From: Phycisphaerales bacterium
Lineage (GTDB): Bacteria; Planctomycetota; Phycisphaerae; Phycisphaerales; UBA1924
Direction: 5' to 3'
DNA length: 7,194 nt
Assembly: GCA_030680655.1 (NCBI GenBank)
Contig: JAUXUZ010000503.1
Location: 1-7,194 of the forward strand
The position numbers were made by a program, and so were the translations under genes. Positions 1 through 5,202 of the stretch are shown here, one piece after another. The notes under the pieces were generated by a model that did no database searches, was not told where the DNA came from, and worked only from the letters and a program-made list of their open reading frames with translations. The first letter of the stretch is position 1; each line of letters starts with the position of its first letter.

Positions 1-464
1 GTGCGCTGCTGGTGGCGGTGCAGTTTGTGCGCGGGCAGCGCTGGGTCTCGGCGGGCGTGACGGGCGTGTGCGCCGCGGCGTTCATGCTGGCGATGGTGCT
101 GCACGTGGTGGTGCCGCTGCTGGAGCGGGCCGAGCGGCCGAAGCTGCTGTCTGGCAACGTGACGGCACGCATCTTCGACCAGGTGCGGGCGATCGACCCG
201 CGCGGTGAGCGGCCGCTGGCGTCGGTGTATCACGAGGACAGCGTGGTGTTCCAGAGCCGCGGGCGCGTGCAGAAGATCCGCGCGAGTGAACAGGCGGCGT
301 GGCTGGCGGCCAACCCTGCCGGCGTGCTGATCGGTACACCGTCGGCCGATGCGCTCCACCGCGATGCGTGGCTGGTGGGGGGCTTTGCCGTGCTGGCGCC
401 GGTGCGGTGGAGCGACGGGAAGTACAGCGATCCGCCGCCGCCGGCGTGGAAGGTGAAGCCGTGA
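1..464 (+). CDS. C-terminal part of a probable GT39/ArnT-like membrane glycosyltransferase (5' truncated)
   Basis: The window opens inside this gene; the first whole codon is at base 3, and about 153 residues are visible before TGA 462-464. The visible part starts with a short hydrophilic loop (VRGQRW). One strong membrane helix follows (about residues 18-39, GVCAAAFMLAMVLHVVVPLL), then a soluble tail of about 110 residues. The tail has the look of the periplasmic C-terminal domain of ArnT/PMT-type (GT39) lipid-linked sugar transferases: a 'PKLLSGNVTARIF' segment, then 'ASVYHEDSVVFQSRG' and 'AAWLAANPAGVLIG', which resemble the family pattern of a strand, an FY-like pair and 'vlv'. Such enzymes move a sugar from a polyprenyl carrier onto lipid A or protein. 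The catalytic N-terminal loops lie outside the window, so the assignment rests on resemblance only. The stop overlaps the truB start by 4 bases (GTGA), suggesting coupled translation. Alternative: another polytopic membrane protein with a periplasmic tail. Confidence 0.6.
   Translation, partial: ALLVAVQFVRGQRWVSAGVTGVCAAAFMLAMVLHVVVPLLERAERPKLLSGNVTARIFDQVRAIDPRGERPLASVYHEDSVVFQSRGRVQKIRASEQAAWLAANPAGVLIGTPSADALHRDAWLVGGFAVLAPVRWSDGKYSDPPPPAWKVKP
448..453 (+). promoter_or_regulatory. Ribosome-binding site of truB
   Basis: GGAAGG lies inside the last codons of the upstream gene and ends 7 bases before GTG 461. It supports the GTG start over an in-frame start further upstream, and fits a 4-base overlap with the preceding stop. 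Confidence 0.7.
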
Positions 465-1198
465 GCGAAGGACCCGCGAACCAACCCGCGCCAACGCCGT
501 GCGGCCTGCTGGTGATCGACAAGCCGCTGGGGCCGACATCGATGGATGTGTGCCGGCGCATCCGCTGGCGGCTGGTGCAGGGTGGGGCACCCAAGCGCGT
601 GAAGGTGGGGCACGGTGGAACGCTCGACCCACTGGCGACGGGCGTGCTGGTGGTGATGGTCGGCAAAGCGACGAAGCTGTGCGAGCGTGTGATGGCGGGG
701 ACAAAGGTCTACCTCACGGAGATCGACCTTTCGTGCTTCTCAAGCACCGACGATCAGGAGGGTGAGAAGACGGCGGTGGAGGTGGCCGCGGCGCCGACCC
801 GTGAGGCTGTCGAGGCCGTGTGCGCGCGGTTTGTCGGAGCGTCGGTGATGCAGACGCCGCCGGCGTACAGCGCGATGAAGATCGACGGTGAGCGTGCCTA
901 CGACATGGCTCGGCGTGGAGAAGAGGTGAAACTGGCGGCACGCCGGGTGCGGATCGACCGCGTTGAGGTGACGGCCTACGCGTGGCCCGTGCTGACAGTT
1001 GAGGTGGAGTGCGGCAAGGGGACGTACATCCGCTCGCTGGCGCGCGACATCGGCGTTGCGCTGGGGACGGGCGGGTGCCTGAAGTCGCTGCGGCGCACGC
1101 GGGTTGGGCGGTGGGGCATCGACGGTGCGCAGCGGCTCGACGGGCTGCCTGAGAAGATGGGGCAGGGGGATCTGCTCGACTTGCCGACTGAGGATTGA
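461..1198 (+). CDS. truB: tRNA pseudouridine(55) synthase TruB
   Basis: This cytoplasmic enzyme converts U55 in the T-loop of elongator tRNAs to pseudouridine. The 245-residue product carries the family motifs in order: LLVIDKPLGPTS (16-27); GHGGTLDPLATGVL (50-63) with the catalytic Asp at 56; KVY with Tyr84, followed by SSTDDQEGE; PPAYSAMK (133-140); and GKGTYIRSLARDIG (185-198) with Arg191. I chose GTG 461 because it has a well-placed GGAAGG, overlaps the previous stop by 4 bases, and leaves only about 15 residues before the first conserved block. The protein is short for a bacterial TruB (E. coli is 314 residues). About 50 residues follow the GTYIR motif, so the C-terminal PUA-like RNA-binding domain appears reduced or absent. 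It lies in a tight + strand unit with a membrane glycosyltransferase and a zinc-ribbon protein. The usual rbfA, infB or ribF neighbours are not in view. Confidence 0.96.
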   Translation: MSEGPANQPAPTPCGLLVIDKPLGPTSMDVCRRIRWRLVQGGAPKRVKVGHGGTLDPLATGVLVVMVGKATKLCERVMAGTKVYLTEIDLSCFSSTDDQEGEKTAVEVAAAPTREAVEAVCARFVGASVMQTPPAYSAMKIDGERAYDMARRGEEVKLAARRVRIDRVEVTAYAWPVLTVEVECGKGTYIRSLARDIGVALGTGGCLKSLRRTRVGRWGIDGAQRLDGLPEKMGQGDLLDLPTED

Positions 1199-1200
1199 CC

Positions 1201-1205
1201 GGGAG
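1201..1205 (+). promoter_or_regulatory. Ribosome-binding site of the zinc-ribbon membrane protein
   Basis: GGGAG ends 7 bases before ATG 1213. It decides for that ATG over the in-frame TTG at 1195, which overlaps the truB stop but would have no ribosome-binding site at normal distance. Confidence 0.6.
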
Positions 1206-1212
1206 CACCGCG

Positions 1213-1608
1213 ATGATCCAGTACTGGCGGGAGTGCTATCGGAAGATGCCGCGGCCGATCCGGCGGCTGCTGTGGTGGTGGCTGCTGCCGTTTGGATGGA
1301 TGGTGGTGATGGGTGGCCTGGTTGCGTGGAGACTGAACTCACCGTGGCGAGCGTCGGCGTGGTTCAGCGTGGCTGATCCTGTGGGGATGTTCGCGGGTCA
1401 GTTCGTGACGATCGGCATCGTCTACTTCAAGACTCGGAAGATCCGGCGTGAGTTCGTTGCGAGCGACGGTCGCCTGTGCACCCAGTGCGGGCACAGCCTG
1501 GCTGGGCTGCCTGACGAAGGGCACTGCCCCGAGTGCGGCAATCGCTTTGACACTGAGCCTGACTGGCGTGCGTGGAAGGACGCGGGGATTGAGGTGAAGC
1601 CGCGTTGA
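1213..1608 (+). CDS. Small membrane protein with C-terminal zinc ribbon
   Basis: The product has 131 residues. A basic N-terminus (RKMPRPIRR) leads into a Trp-rich membrane helix (about 18-41), then a second, weaker hydrophobic segment (about 57-72). A cytoplasmic tail carries two CxxC pairs (Cys89/Cys92 and Cys105/Cys108) in the pattern CTQCGHSLAGLP...CPECGNRF. This spacing makes a rubredoxin-like zinc ribbon. The 'CGxxLxGLP....CPECG' wording is, as I recall, very common in small proteins of Planctomycetota, especially Phycisphaerae, many also membrane-anchored; their function is unknown. The N-terminal positive charges and the tail predict a hairpin topology with both ends in the cytoplasm. 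The gene starts 14 bases after truB and probably shares its transcript. Its TGA directly abuts the stop of the opposing gene. Possible roles include protein-protein contact or nucleic-acid binding at the membrane, but nothing in the sequence decides. Confidence 0.85.
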   Translation: MIQYWRECYRKMPRPIRRLLWWWLLPFGWMVVMGGLVAWRLNSPWRASAWFSVADPVGMFAGQFVTIGIVYFKTRKIRREFVASDGRLCTQCGHSLAGLPDEGHCPECGNRFDTEPDWRAWKDAGIEVKPR

Positions 1609-1908
1609 TCACGGGCGCGGGGGTGCACCGTTGATCGCCGCGAAGGCTTCCAGCAGCGAGCCGGCGGGCCCGGTGACAGTGCAGCCGCCGGCGGTCAGGG
1701 TGATCGTGTGCCCGTCCTCGGTTGCGACGCGCGTGCCGAGCGGCGCTTCACGCAGGCGTGCGGGCAGGTCAACGGTTCGTGTTGTGAGGCGCTGGGGCGC
1801 AGCGCCTGGCAAGTGCAAATCGAGCGCCTTTACTGAGGCCTCGGCGAGCAGCCCGGCGATCGTGTGCGCCAGCGCCTGACGCGGCTGGGTGATGGTGAGT
1901 TCGGCCAT
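1609..1908 (-). CDS. 99-residue soluble protein of unknown function
   Basis: I do not recognise this gene. The predicted product has 99 residues, with no membrane segment, signal peptide or cysteine pair (one Cys only). The N-terminal third, after MAELTITQPRQ, looks helical (ALAHTIAGLLAEASVKALDL). The remainder alternates polar and hydrophobic residues in a way that suggests strands (TRVATEDGHTITLTAGGCTV), then a short helix (LLEAFAAI) and a Pro/Arg end. The start is ATG 1908-1906, whose A is also the last base of the upstream TGA (TGATG), so translation probably depends on termination and reinitiation from the membrane-protein gene before it. No good Shine-Dalgarno sits close by; a GGAAAAAG lies about 13 bases upstream. 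The coupling suggests a partner of that membrane protein at similar amounts. Codon usage looks like its neighbours, which favours a real gene. It could be a small regulatory or scaffold subunit, but that is speculation. Confidence 0.7.
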   Translation of the reverse strand: MAELTITQPRQALAHTIAGLLAEASVKALDLHLPGAAPQRLTTRTVDLPARLREAPLGTRVATEDGHTITLTAGGCTVTGPAGSLLEAFAAINGAPPRP

Positions 1909-3116
1909 CAGGTGTAGTCGGCTTTTTCCGGTACGGGGATCGGCGTGGCCGCCTGCTGGGCCGTGGGCACCGGGGCTGATTGGGGCACCCAGATCTCGGA
2001 GATGTCCTGGCCGTCGACGAGGCGCCGGATCACAAGGTAGAGGTTGGTGGCGGCGCAGAAGTAGAGCGAGACGAAGTAGGCCAGGCCGACGCTGACAAAC
2101 AGCACGGTCCACGCACGCACCATCCAGCGGGCGAAGCCCAGGTGCTCACCGCCGCCGGGGCGGAACGGTTCGGGGAAGACGGCATCTGGCCCAGCGAGCG
2201 GAGCGCCGGTGAGAGCGGCGGCGGCGATGATGGCGAAGGCGACGATCACTCCGACGATGACCATCGCCGGGATCACGCTGAAGACGGAGATGATGGTGTA
2301 GCCGACGAGCCGGCCCGGGCGGGCGAGCGCGTAGGCGTAGCAGCGCTGCACAGCGTCGAACGAGTCGGTCCCCTCGCAGGCGACGGCGGGGATCAGCAGC
2401 GAGTGAGCGAGCAGGTAGGCAAAGAGGGCGACCGAGATGATCAGGCACAGCAGCAGCGGCGCGATGAACGTCGCGCCGCCGAGCAGCCCGAGCGCCTTGG
2501 TGGTAAAGAGCGCCAGCCCCATCACACGCAGCAGCAGGCACGCGCCCCACACCAGCAGCAGCGGCCCGGCGAGGGCCGCGAAGAGGGCCAGCGACTTCTT
2601 GAGCCCGAAGCCGATCGCCTGACGCCAGGGGAGGGCCGCGCGGAGGGCGACCTCGCAGGCGCAGGAGCGGCAGACGGCGCCGCCGACCATGCACCAGACG
2701 AAGAGAATCGCGGGGATGACCGCCAGCGCGACAACCGGGTGCTGGCGCACAAAGTCAGCAGGGGTCTCGATGAACAGGCTGTAAACCGCCAGCGTCGCGG
2801 CCTCGGGGCCGGAGAAGACGCCGATGATCGAGCGGAAGTCTCTGACGATGCCGAGCCAGAGGCCGCCGAGTGTGTCCTGCCCGGTCGCCGACTTGGTCAC
2901 GGCCCAGAGTGCGCCGATCACCAGCACGGCGATAAAGCAGAGCGCCACGCGGCCGGGCGCCAGCGCGAGCTTCCAACTCTTGAGCAACTGCGGCCAGAGC
3001 AGGTCGTCGAGCAGGTCCTGCAGTGTGACGGGTGAACGGTGGGTGGCGGCCTGCATCGGGCCGGCGGGCGGCGAGCCGGGCGGTGAGGATGGCGCGGGTG
3101 GTCGATTCGCGAGCAT
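1908..3116 (-). CDS. Polytopic membrane protein, planctomycete-type, function unknown
   Basis: The product has 402 residues from ATG 3116. The N-terminus is Pro/Ser-rich and disordered (1-29). A cytoplasmic amphipathic stretch follows (TLQDLLDDLLWPQLLKSWKL), then about six or seven membrane helices near 57-75, 128-148, 175-199, 208-243 (probably two), 271-303 and 334-357. The C-terminal tail is Pro/Ala-rich (378-399). The segment CEGTDSFDAVQRCYAYALARP (247-267), between two helix groups, resembles a motif I recall in uncharacterised planctomycete membrane proteins ('EGTDxFDAxxRxxxYxxxRP'); I know no function for it. There are no transporter signature motifs, ATP-binding site or protease motif. 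A GTG/ATG further upstream (to 3188) is possible, but would add a low-complexity Pro/Arg leader. ATG 3116 has TACCAT exactly six bases upstream and no Shine-Dalgarno, which fits leaderless translation. ATG 3056 is a shorter alternative. It is followed, with a TGATG overlap, by a 99-residue soluble protein. Confidence 0.85.
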   Translation of the reverse strand: MLANRPPAPSSPPGSPPAGPMQAATHRSPVTLQDLLDDLLWPQLLKSWKLALAPGRVALCFIAVLVIGALWAVTKSATGQDTLGGLWLGIVRDFRSIIGVFSGPEAATLAVYSLFIETPADFVRQHPVVALAVIPAILFVWCMVGGAVCRSCACEVALRAALPWRQAIGFGLKKSLALFAALAGPLLLVWGACLLLRVMGLALFTTKALGLLGGATFIAPLLLCLIISVALFAYLLAHSLLIPAVACEGTDSFDAVQRCYAYALARPGRLVGYTIISVFSVIPAMVIVGVIVAFAIIAAAALTGAPLAGPDAVFPEPFRPGGGEHLGFARWMVRAWTVLFVSVGLAYFVSLYFCAATNLYLVIRRLVDGQDISEIWVPQSAPVPTAQQAATPIPVPEKADYT

Positions 3117-3128
3117 GCGGGGATGGTA
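3117..3128 (-). promoter_or_regulatory. Candidate leaderless -10 element for the 402-residue membrane protein
   Basis: Read on the - strand, TACCAT (3128-3123) is followed by six bases and then ATG 3116. TANNNT followed by six or seven bases and a start codon is the signature of leaderless transcripts described in Deinococcus. No Shine-Dalgarno lies before the ATG and no clear -35 box is visible, so the evidence is the -10-like hexamer and its spacing. Confidence 0.45.
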
Positions 3129-3187
3129 GCGGAAGCGGGGTGGAATCGGGGGCGCACAGGCAAGTGGGGGGATGCGCGGTCGCGGCA

Positions 3188-3199
3188 TACCGTGGGCCT
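3188..3199 (+). promoter_or_regulatory. Candidate leaderless -10 element for the 284-residue membrane protein
   Basis: TACCGT (3188-3193) is followed by six bases (GGGCCT) and ATG 3200. Hexamer and spacing match those of the divergent gene at 3116. The ATG has no Shine-Dalgarno: the upstream GTGGGCCT is not purine-rich enough. No convincing -35 box was found. Confidence 0.4.
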
Positions 3200-4054
3200 A
3201 TGCGTGATGCGATCGTCAAGTACGGGCTGTTCTACGGGGCGTTGCTGGTTGTCGGGGCGATCGCCTGGAAGCTCACGATGCTGGCAACCGACGGGAGCGG
3301 CGGGCACGGCACCAGCCTGCTGCTGAGCACCACACCCGCGTTGTCGGCCCTGGTTGGTGTGGTCGCGGTGGTGATCGCCGGGGCCACGGGCCTGCTTGCG
3401 GGGCGTCTGGTCGGTGTCAGCGGCGGGCTTCTCGACATGGGGGTGGTGCTGGCCTGGGGGGCGTTTGGCTTCGGCAGCCTGCGTCAGATCGTCATGGCCA
3501 ACGCGAACGCGCAGACGGGCGAGGGGACCCGATCGGCGCTGACGATGCTGGCGGCTGAGGCGGTGGTCGTCGGCGGGCTGGTTGTGGCGGCCGCGTGGTT
3601 GATCGAGCGGATGGCGCGGAGGGACGATGCGGAACCTGTAGACGAGAAGGGCGCGGTCGCGTGCCTGACCATGTTCGCCAGCGGCGCGGCCGGGAGCCTG
3701 CTGGGGGTGTGGCTGCTGGCGCAGAGCGGCTACAAAGGGCAGGTGATCGGCGCGGCGATGGCGGGCGGGATCATCGGCGGGATCATCGGCTACGCGCTGG
3801 ACCACCGCGCGCGTCTGTGGCCGCTGCTGGCGGGCTGCCTGGCGGTCTCGGTCGCGGGCCCTGTGATCGCGCTGGTAAACGGCGGCGGTGACGCGACGCT
3901 GCACGCGTCGATCGTCGCGGGGACGGTTGTACGCTGGGCTCAACTCACAGGCCTTGACGGCGCGGCCGGGGCGTGCATCGGCCTGCCGGTTGGGCTCTAC
4001 ATCGCCAAGGGCCTGCTCGGTCACGCGGGGCGCGTCGCCGAGGATGCGGCCTGA
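3200..4054 (+). CDS. Glycine-rich polytopic membrane protein, function unknown
   Basis: I do not recognise this gene. The 284-residue product is very hydrophobic, with seven or eight probable membrane helices near 8-27, 46-68, 78-93, 114-135, 155-175, 181-200, 206-226 and 255-275. A polar loop lies at 101-111 (NANAQTGEGTR) and a charged one at 138-150 (MARRDDAEPVDEK). The helix near 183-200 has GxxxG-like packing (GAAMAGGIIGGIIGYAL), partly from a 12-base tandem duplication. The halves 46-135 and 155-275 both have closely packed small-residue helices, but I cannot show an internal repeat by eye. There are no cysteine pairs and no recognisable transporter, enzyme or binding motif. ATG 3200 is chosen because the hydrophobic segment begins at once and a -10-like TACCGT lies six bases before it; the frame stays open to 3032, but that upstream part overlaps the divergent gene. 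It appears to be transcribed alone. Confidence 0.83.
   Translation: MRDAIVKYGLFYGALLVVGAIAWKLTMLATDGSGGHGTSLLLSTTPALSALVGVVAVVIAGATGLLAGRLVGVSGGLLDMGVVLAWGAFGFGSLRQIVMANANAQTGEGTRSALTMLAAEAVVVGGLVVAAAWLIERMARRDDAEPVDEKGAVACLTMFASGAAGSLLGVWLLAQSGYKGQVIGAAMAGGIIGGIIGYALDHRARLWPLLAGCLAVSVAGPVIALVNGGGDATLHASIVAGTVVRWAQLTGLDGAAGACIGLPVGLYIAKGLLGHAGRVAEDAA
3764..3787 (+). repeat. 12-base perfect tandem duplication inside the membrane-protein gene
   Basis: GGCGGGATCATC occurs twice head to tail (3764-3775 and 3776-3787). It is in frame and encodes Gly-Gly-Ile-Ile twice within a membrane helix. It probably arose by slippage and lengthens the helix by four residues, about one turn. Confidence 0.8.
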
Positions 4055-4132
4055 TTCCGAGCGGGGTGCGTGCGCGACGAATCCCTGCTGAACGCTCGCT
4101 GGCGGCGGGGAGGGGGCGATCGCCTGTTGACC

Positions 4133-4138
4133 TAGAAT
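4133..4138 (+). promoter_or_regulatory. Possible -10 box for folE2
   Basis: TAGAAT lies 41 bases before the folE2 start in the 125-base gap after the membrane-protein gene, and would put transcription start near 4145 with a leader of about 35 bases. The TTGACC just before it (4126-4131) is too close to be its -35 box, and the bases about 17 upstream are G-rich with no -35 match. This is the least GC-rich hexamer in the gap. Confidence 0.35.
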
Positions 4139-4161
4139 GAACCCACGGGCGCCCGGCGCCC

Positions 4162-4172
4162 AGGAAAGGCGG
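4162..4172 (+). promoter_or_regulatory. Ribosome-binding region before folE2, with two competing starts
   Basis: AGGAAAGGCGG is a strong purine-rich site. Its AGGA lies 7 bases before an out-of-frame ATG (4173), but 14 before GTG 4180; the GGCGG end lies 7 before GTG 4180. The frame of folE2 requires GTG 4180 or ATG 4222, so which start is used is uncertain. Confidence 0.6.
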
Positions 4173-4247
4173 ATGTTCAGTGGCGCACAACGGGACTGGT
4201 TCTGGCAATGTGGCGGCGGGGATGCCCGATGTGCAAGGTCTGCGTGA
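4173..4247 (+). other. Possible 24-codon upstream ORF overlapping the folE2 start
   Basis: ATG 4173 opens a 24-codon frame (MFSGAQRDWFWQCGGG..., ending at TGA 4245-4247), shifted relative to folE2 and overlapping its first 22 codons. It has the best-spaced Shine-Dalgarno in the region. It may be chance, a leader that tunes folE2 translation, or a trace of an indel near the true start. Nothing else supports it being translated. Confidence 0.2.
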
Positions 4248-5103
4248 CTCGCGGAACGTGGCGATCGATCGGGTTGGGGTCAAGGGGGTGACCTACCCCA
4301 TCCGCCTGGCGCTTGCGCCGCGGGTGGGTGGCGGCGAACAGACCACGGTCGCGACGATCAACATGTACGTGTCCCTCCCGGCCGATCAGAAGGGGACGCA
4401 CATGAGCCGCTTCCTGGAGGCGCTCAACGACCAGCAGGCGGGGACAGCGCCGGCGATCACGCCGGCGAGCATCCCCGAGATCACGCGCTCGATCGCGCGC
4501 CGGCTCAACGCGCGCCGGGCCCACTTCTCCGCCGAGTTTACCTACTTCATCAAGAAGGCGGCCCCGGTGACGGGGCACGTGGGGCTGATGGACTACAAGG
4601 TGACGTTCTCGTGCGATGCCGGCCCCGGCGGGCCGGGGGGGGCGGGCGCGGCCGACGATGTTGACTTTGTGATGGGCGTCAGCGCTCCGGCCACCAGCCT
4701 CTGCCCGTGCAGCAAGGAGATCAGCCGCTTCGGCGCCCACAACCAGCGTTGCCTGATCGAGGCCAAGGTGCGCACCGTGCCGGGCAAGGGCGTGCTGTGG
4801 ATCGAGGACCTTGCGGCCATCCTCGAGGGGTCGGCGTCGTGCCAGGTTTACTCGGTGCTCAAACGCCCCGACGAGAAGCACGTGACCGAGGAGGCGTACG
4901 AGAACCCGAAGTTCGTTGAGGACATCGTGCGTGACCTGGCGATCGCGATGGAGGGTGAACCGCGGATCGCCTGGTACAGCATCGGCTCGGAGAATTTCGA
5001 GTCGATCCACAACCACAACGCGTACGCCCGCATCACGCGCTGGAAGGATGGTTTCGGCGCTGGAGTGCTCGGCGGTGAAGCCCAGGACGCGAGCGAGAGC
5101 TGA
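4180..5103 (+). CDS. folE2: GTP cyclohydrolase FolE2 (type IB)
   Basis: This cytoplasmic enzyme converts GTP to 7,8-dihydroneopterin triphosphate, the first step toward tetrahydrofolate and 7-deazaguanine compounds such as queuosine. The product has 307 residues. The family motifs are very clear: MPDVQG (15-20) and AIDRVGVKG near the N-terminus; MYVSLPADQKGTHMSRF (62-78); SLCPCSKEIS (173-182); GAHNQR (185-190); ASCQVYSVLKRPDEKHVTEE; ENPKFVED; and SENFESIHNHNAYA (270-283). The conserved Cys of SLCPCSK, the His of AHN and the Glu/His residues of SENFESIHNH are the family's metal and active-site positions and all are present. FolE2 is unrelated in sequence to zinc-dependent FolE and can use metals other than zinc. 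A Gly/Pro/Ala insertion at about 147-159, coded partly by eight consecutive G, probably forms a surface loop. GTG 4180 gives the longest plausible form; ATG 4222 (MPDVQ) would also keep all motifs. A PBP2 gene follows after a gap of about 100 bases. Confidence 0.97.
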   Translation: MAHNGTGSGNVAAGMPDVQGLRDSRNVAIDRVGVKGVTYPIRLALAPRVGGGEQTTVATINMYVSLPADQKGTHMSRFLEALNDQQAGTAPAITPASIPEITRSIARRLNARRAHFSAEFTYFIKKAAPVTGHVGLMDYKVTFSCDAGPGGPGGAGAADDVDFVMGVSAPATSLCPCSKEISRFGAHNQRCLIEAKVRTVPGKGVLWIEDLAAILEGSASCQVYSVLKRPDEKHVTEEAYENPKFVEDIVRDLAIAMEGEPRIAWYSIGSENFESIHNHNAYARITRWKDGFGAGVLGGEAQDASES

Positions 5104-5191
5104 TCGGCAGGGAGAGGATGCACGCTCACGGATGGGCGTGCGAGCGGTGGCGGCGGATGGCGTAGGACGGGGCCCGGCATGCCGAGCGTAC

Positions 5192-5196
5192 AGGGA
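5192..5196 (+). promoter_or_regulatory. Ribosome-binding site favouring ATG 5203 of the PBP2 gene
   Basis: AGGGA ends 6 bases before ATG 5203. The in-frame ATG 5197 would touch this site. ATG 5179 has only an AGGA 11 bases upstream. Confidence 0.5.
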
Positions 5197-5202
5197 ATGT
5201 CG

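Noticed and set aside
299..460. Upstream extension of the truB frame to 299
   Set aside because: This part overlaps the end of the glycosyltransferase gene, reads as Arg/Gly/Ala shadow sequence, and has no TruB similarity; the family motifs start soon after GTG 461.
1195..1212. TTG 1195 as the start of the zinc-ribbon gene (overlapping the truB stop)
   Set aside because: ATG 1213 has GGGAG at proper distance and leaves the basic N-terminus intact, so the six extra residues are unlikely.
1980..3035. 351-codon open frame on the + strand opposite the 402-residue membrane protein
   Set aside because: Its translation is almost all charged, Gly and Gln residues with no hydrophobic core, typical of the antisense frame of a GC-rich membrane-protein gene. 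The - strand frame has clear helices and a coupled downstream gene.
2918..4024. 368-codon open frame on the - strand across the divergent promoter region
   Set aside because: Its product is low-complexity Arg/Pro/His/Gln with no fold, and it lies antisense to a convincing membrane-protein gene.
4058..4098. Inverted repeat CGAGCG / CGCTCG after the 284-residue membrane protein as a terminator
   Set aside because: The loop would be 29 bases and there is no T-run, so it is not supported.
4126..4138. TTGACC followed by TAGAAT as a full sigma-70 promoter
   Set aside because: Only one base separates the two hexamers, far from the 16-18 needed, so they cannot be a -35/-10 pair. Only TAGAAT is kept, at low confidence.
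5120..5141. Inverted repeat GCACGC / GCGTGC after folE2 as a terminator
   Set aside because: Six pairs around a 10-base loop with no T-run after it; such stems arise by chance in this GC content. No convincing intrinsic terminator was found anywhere in the window.
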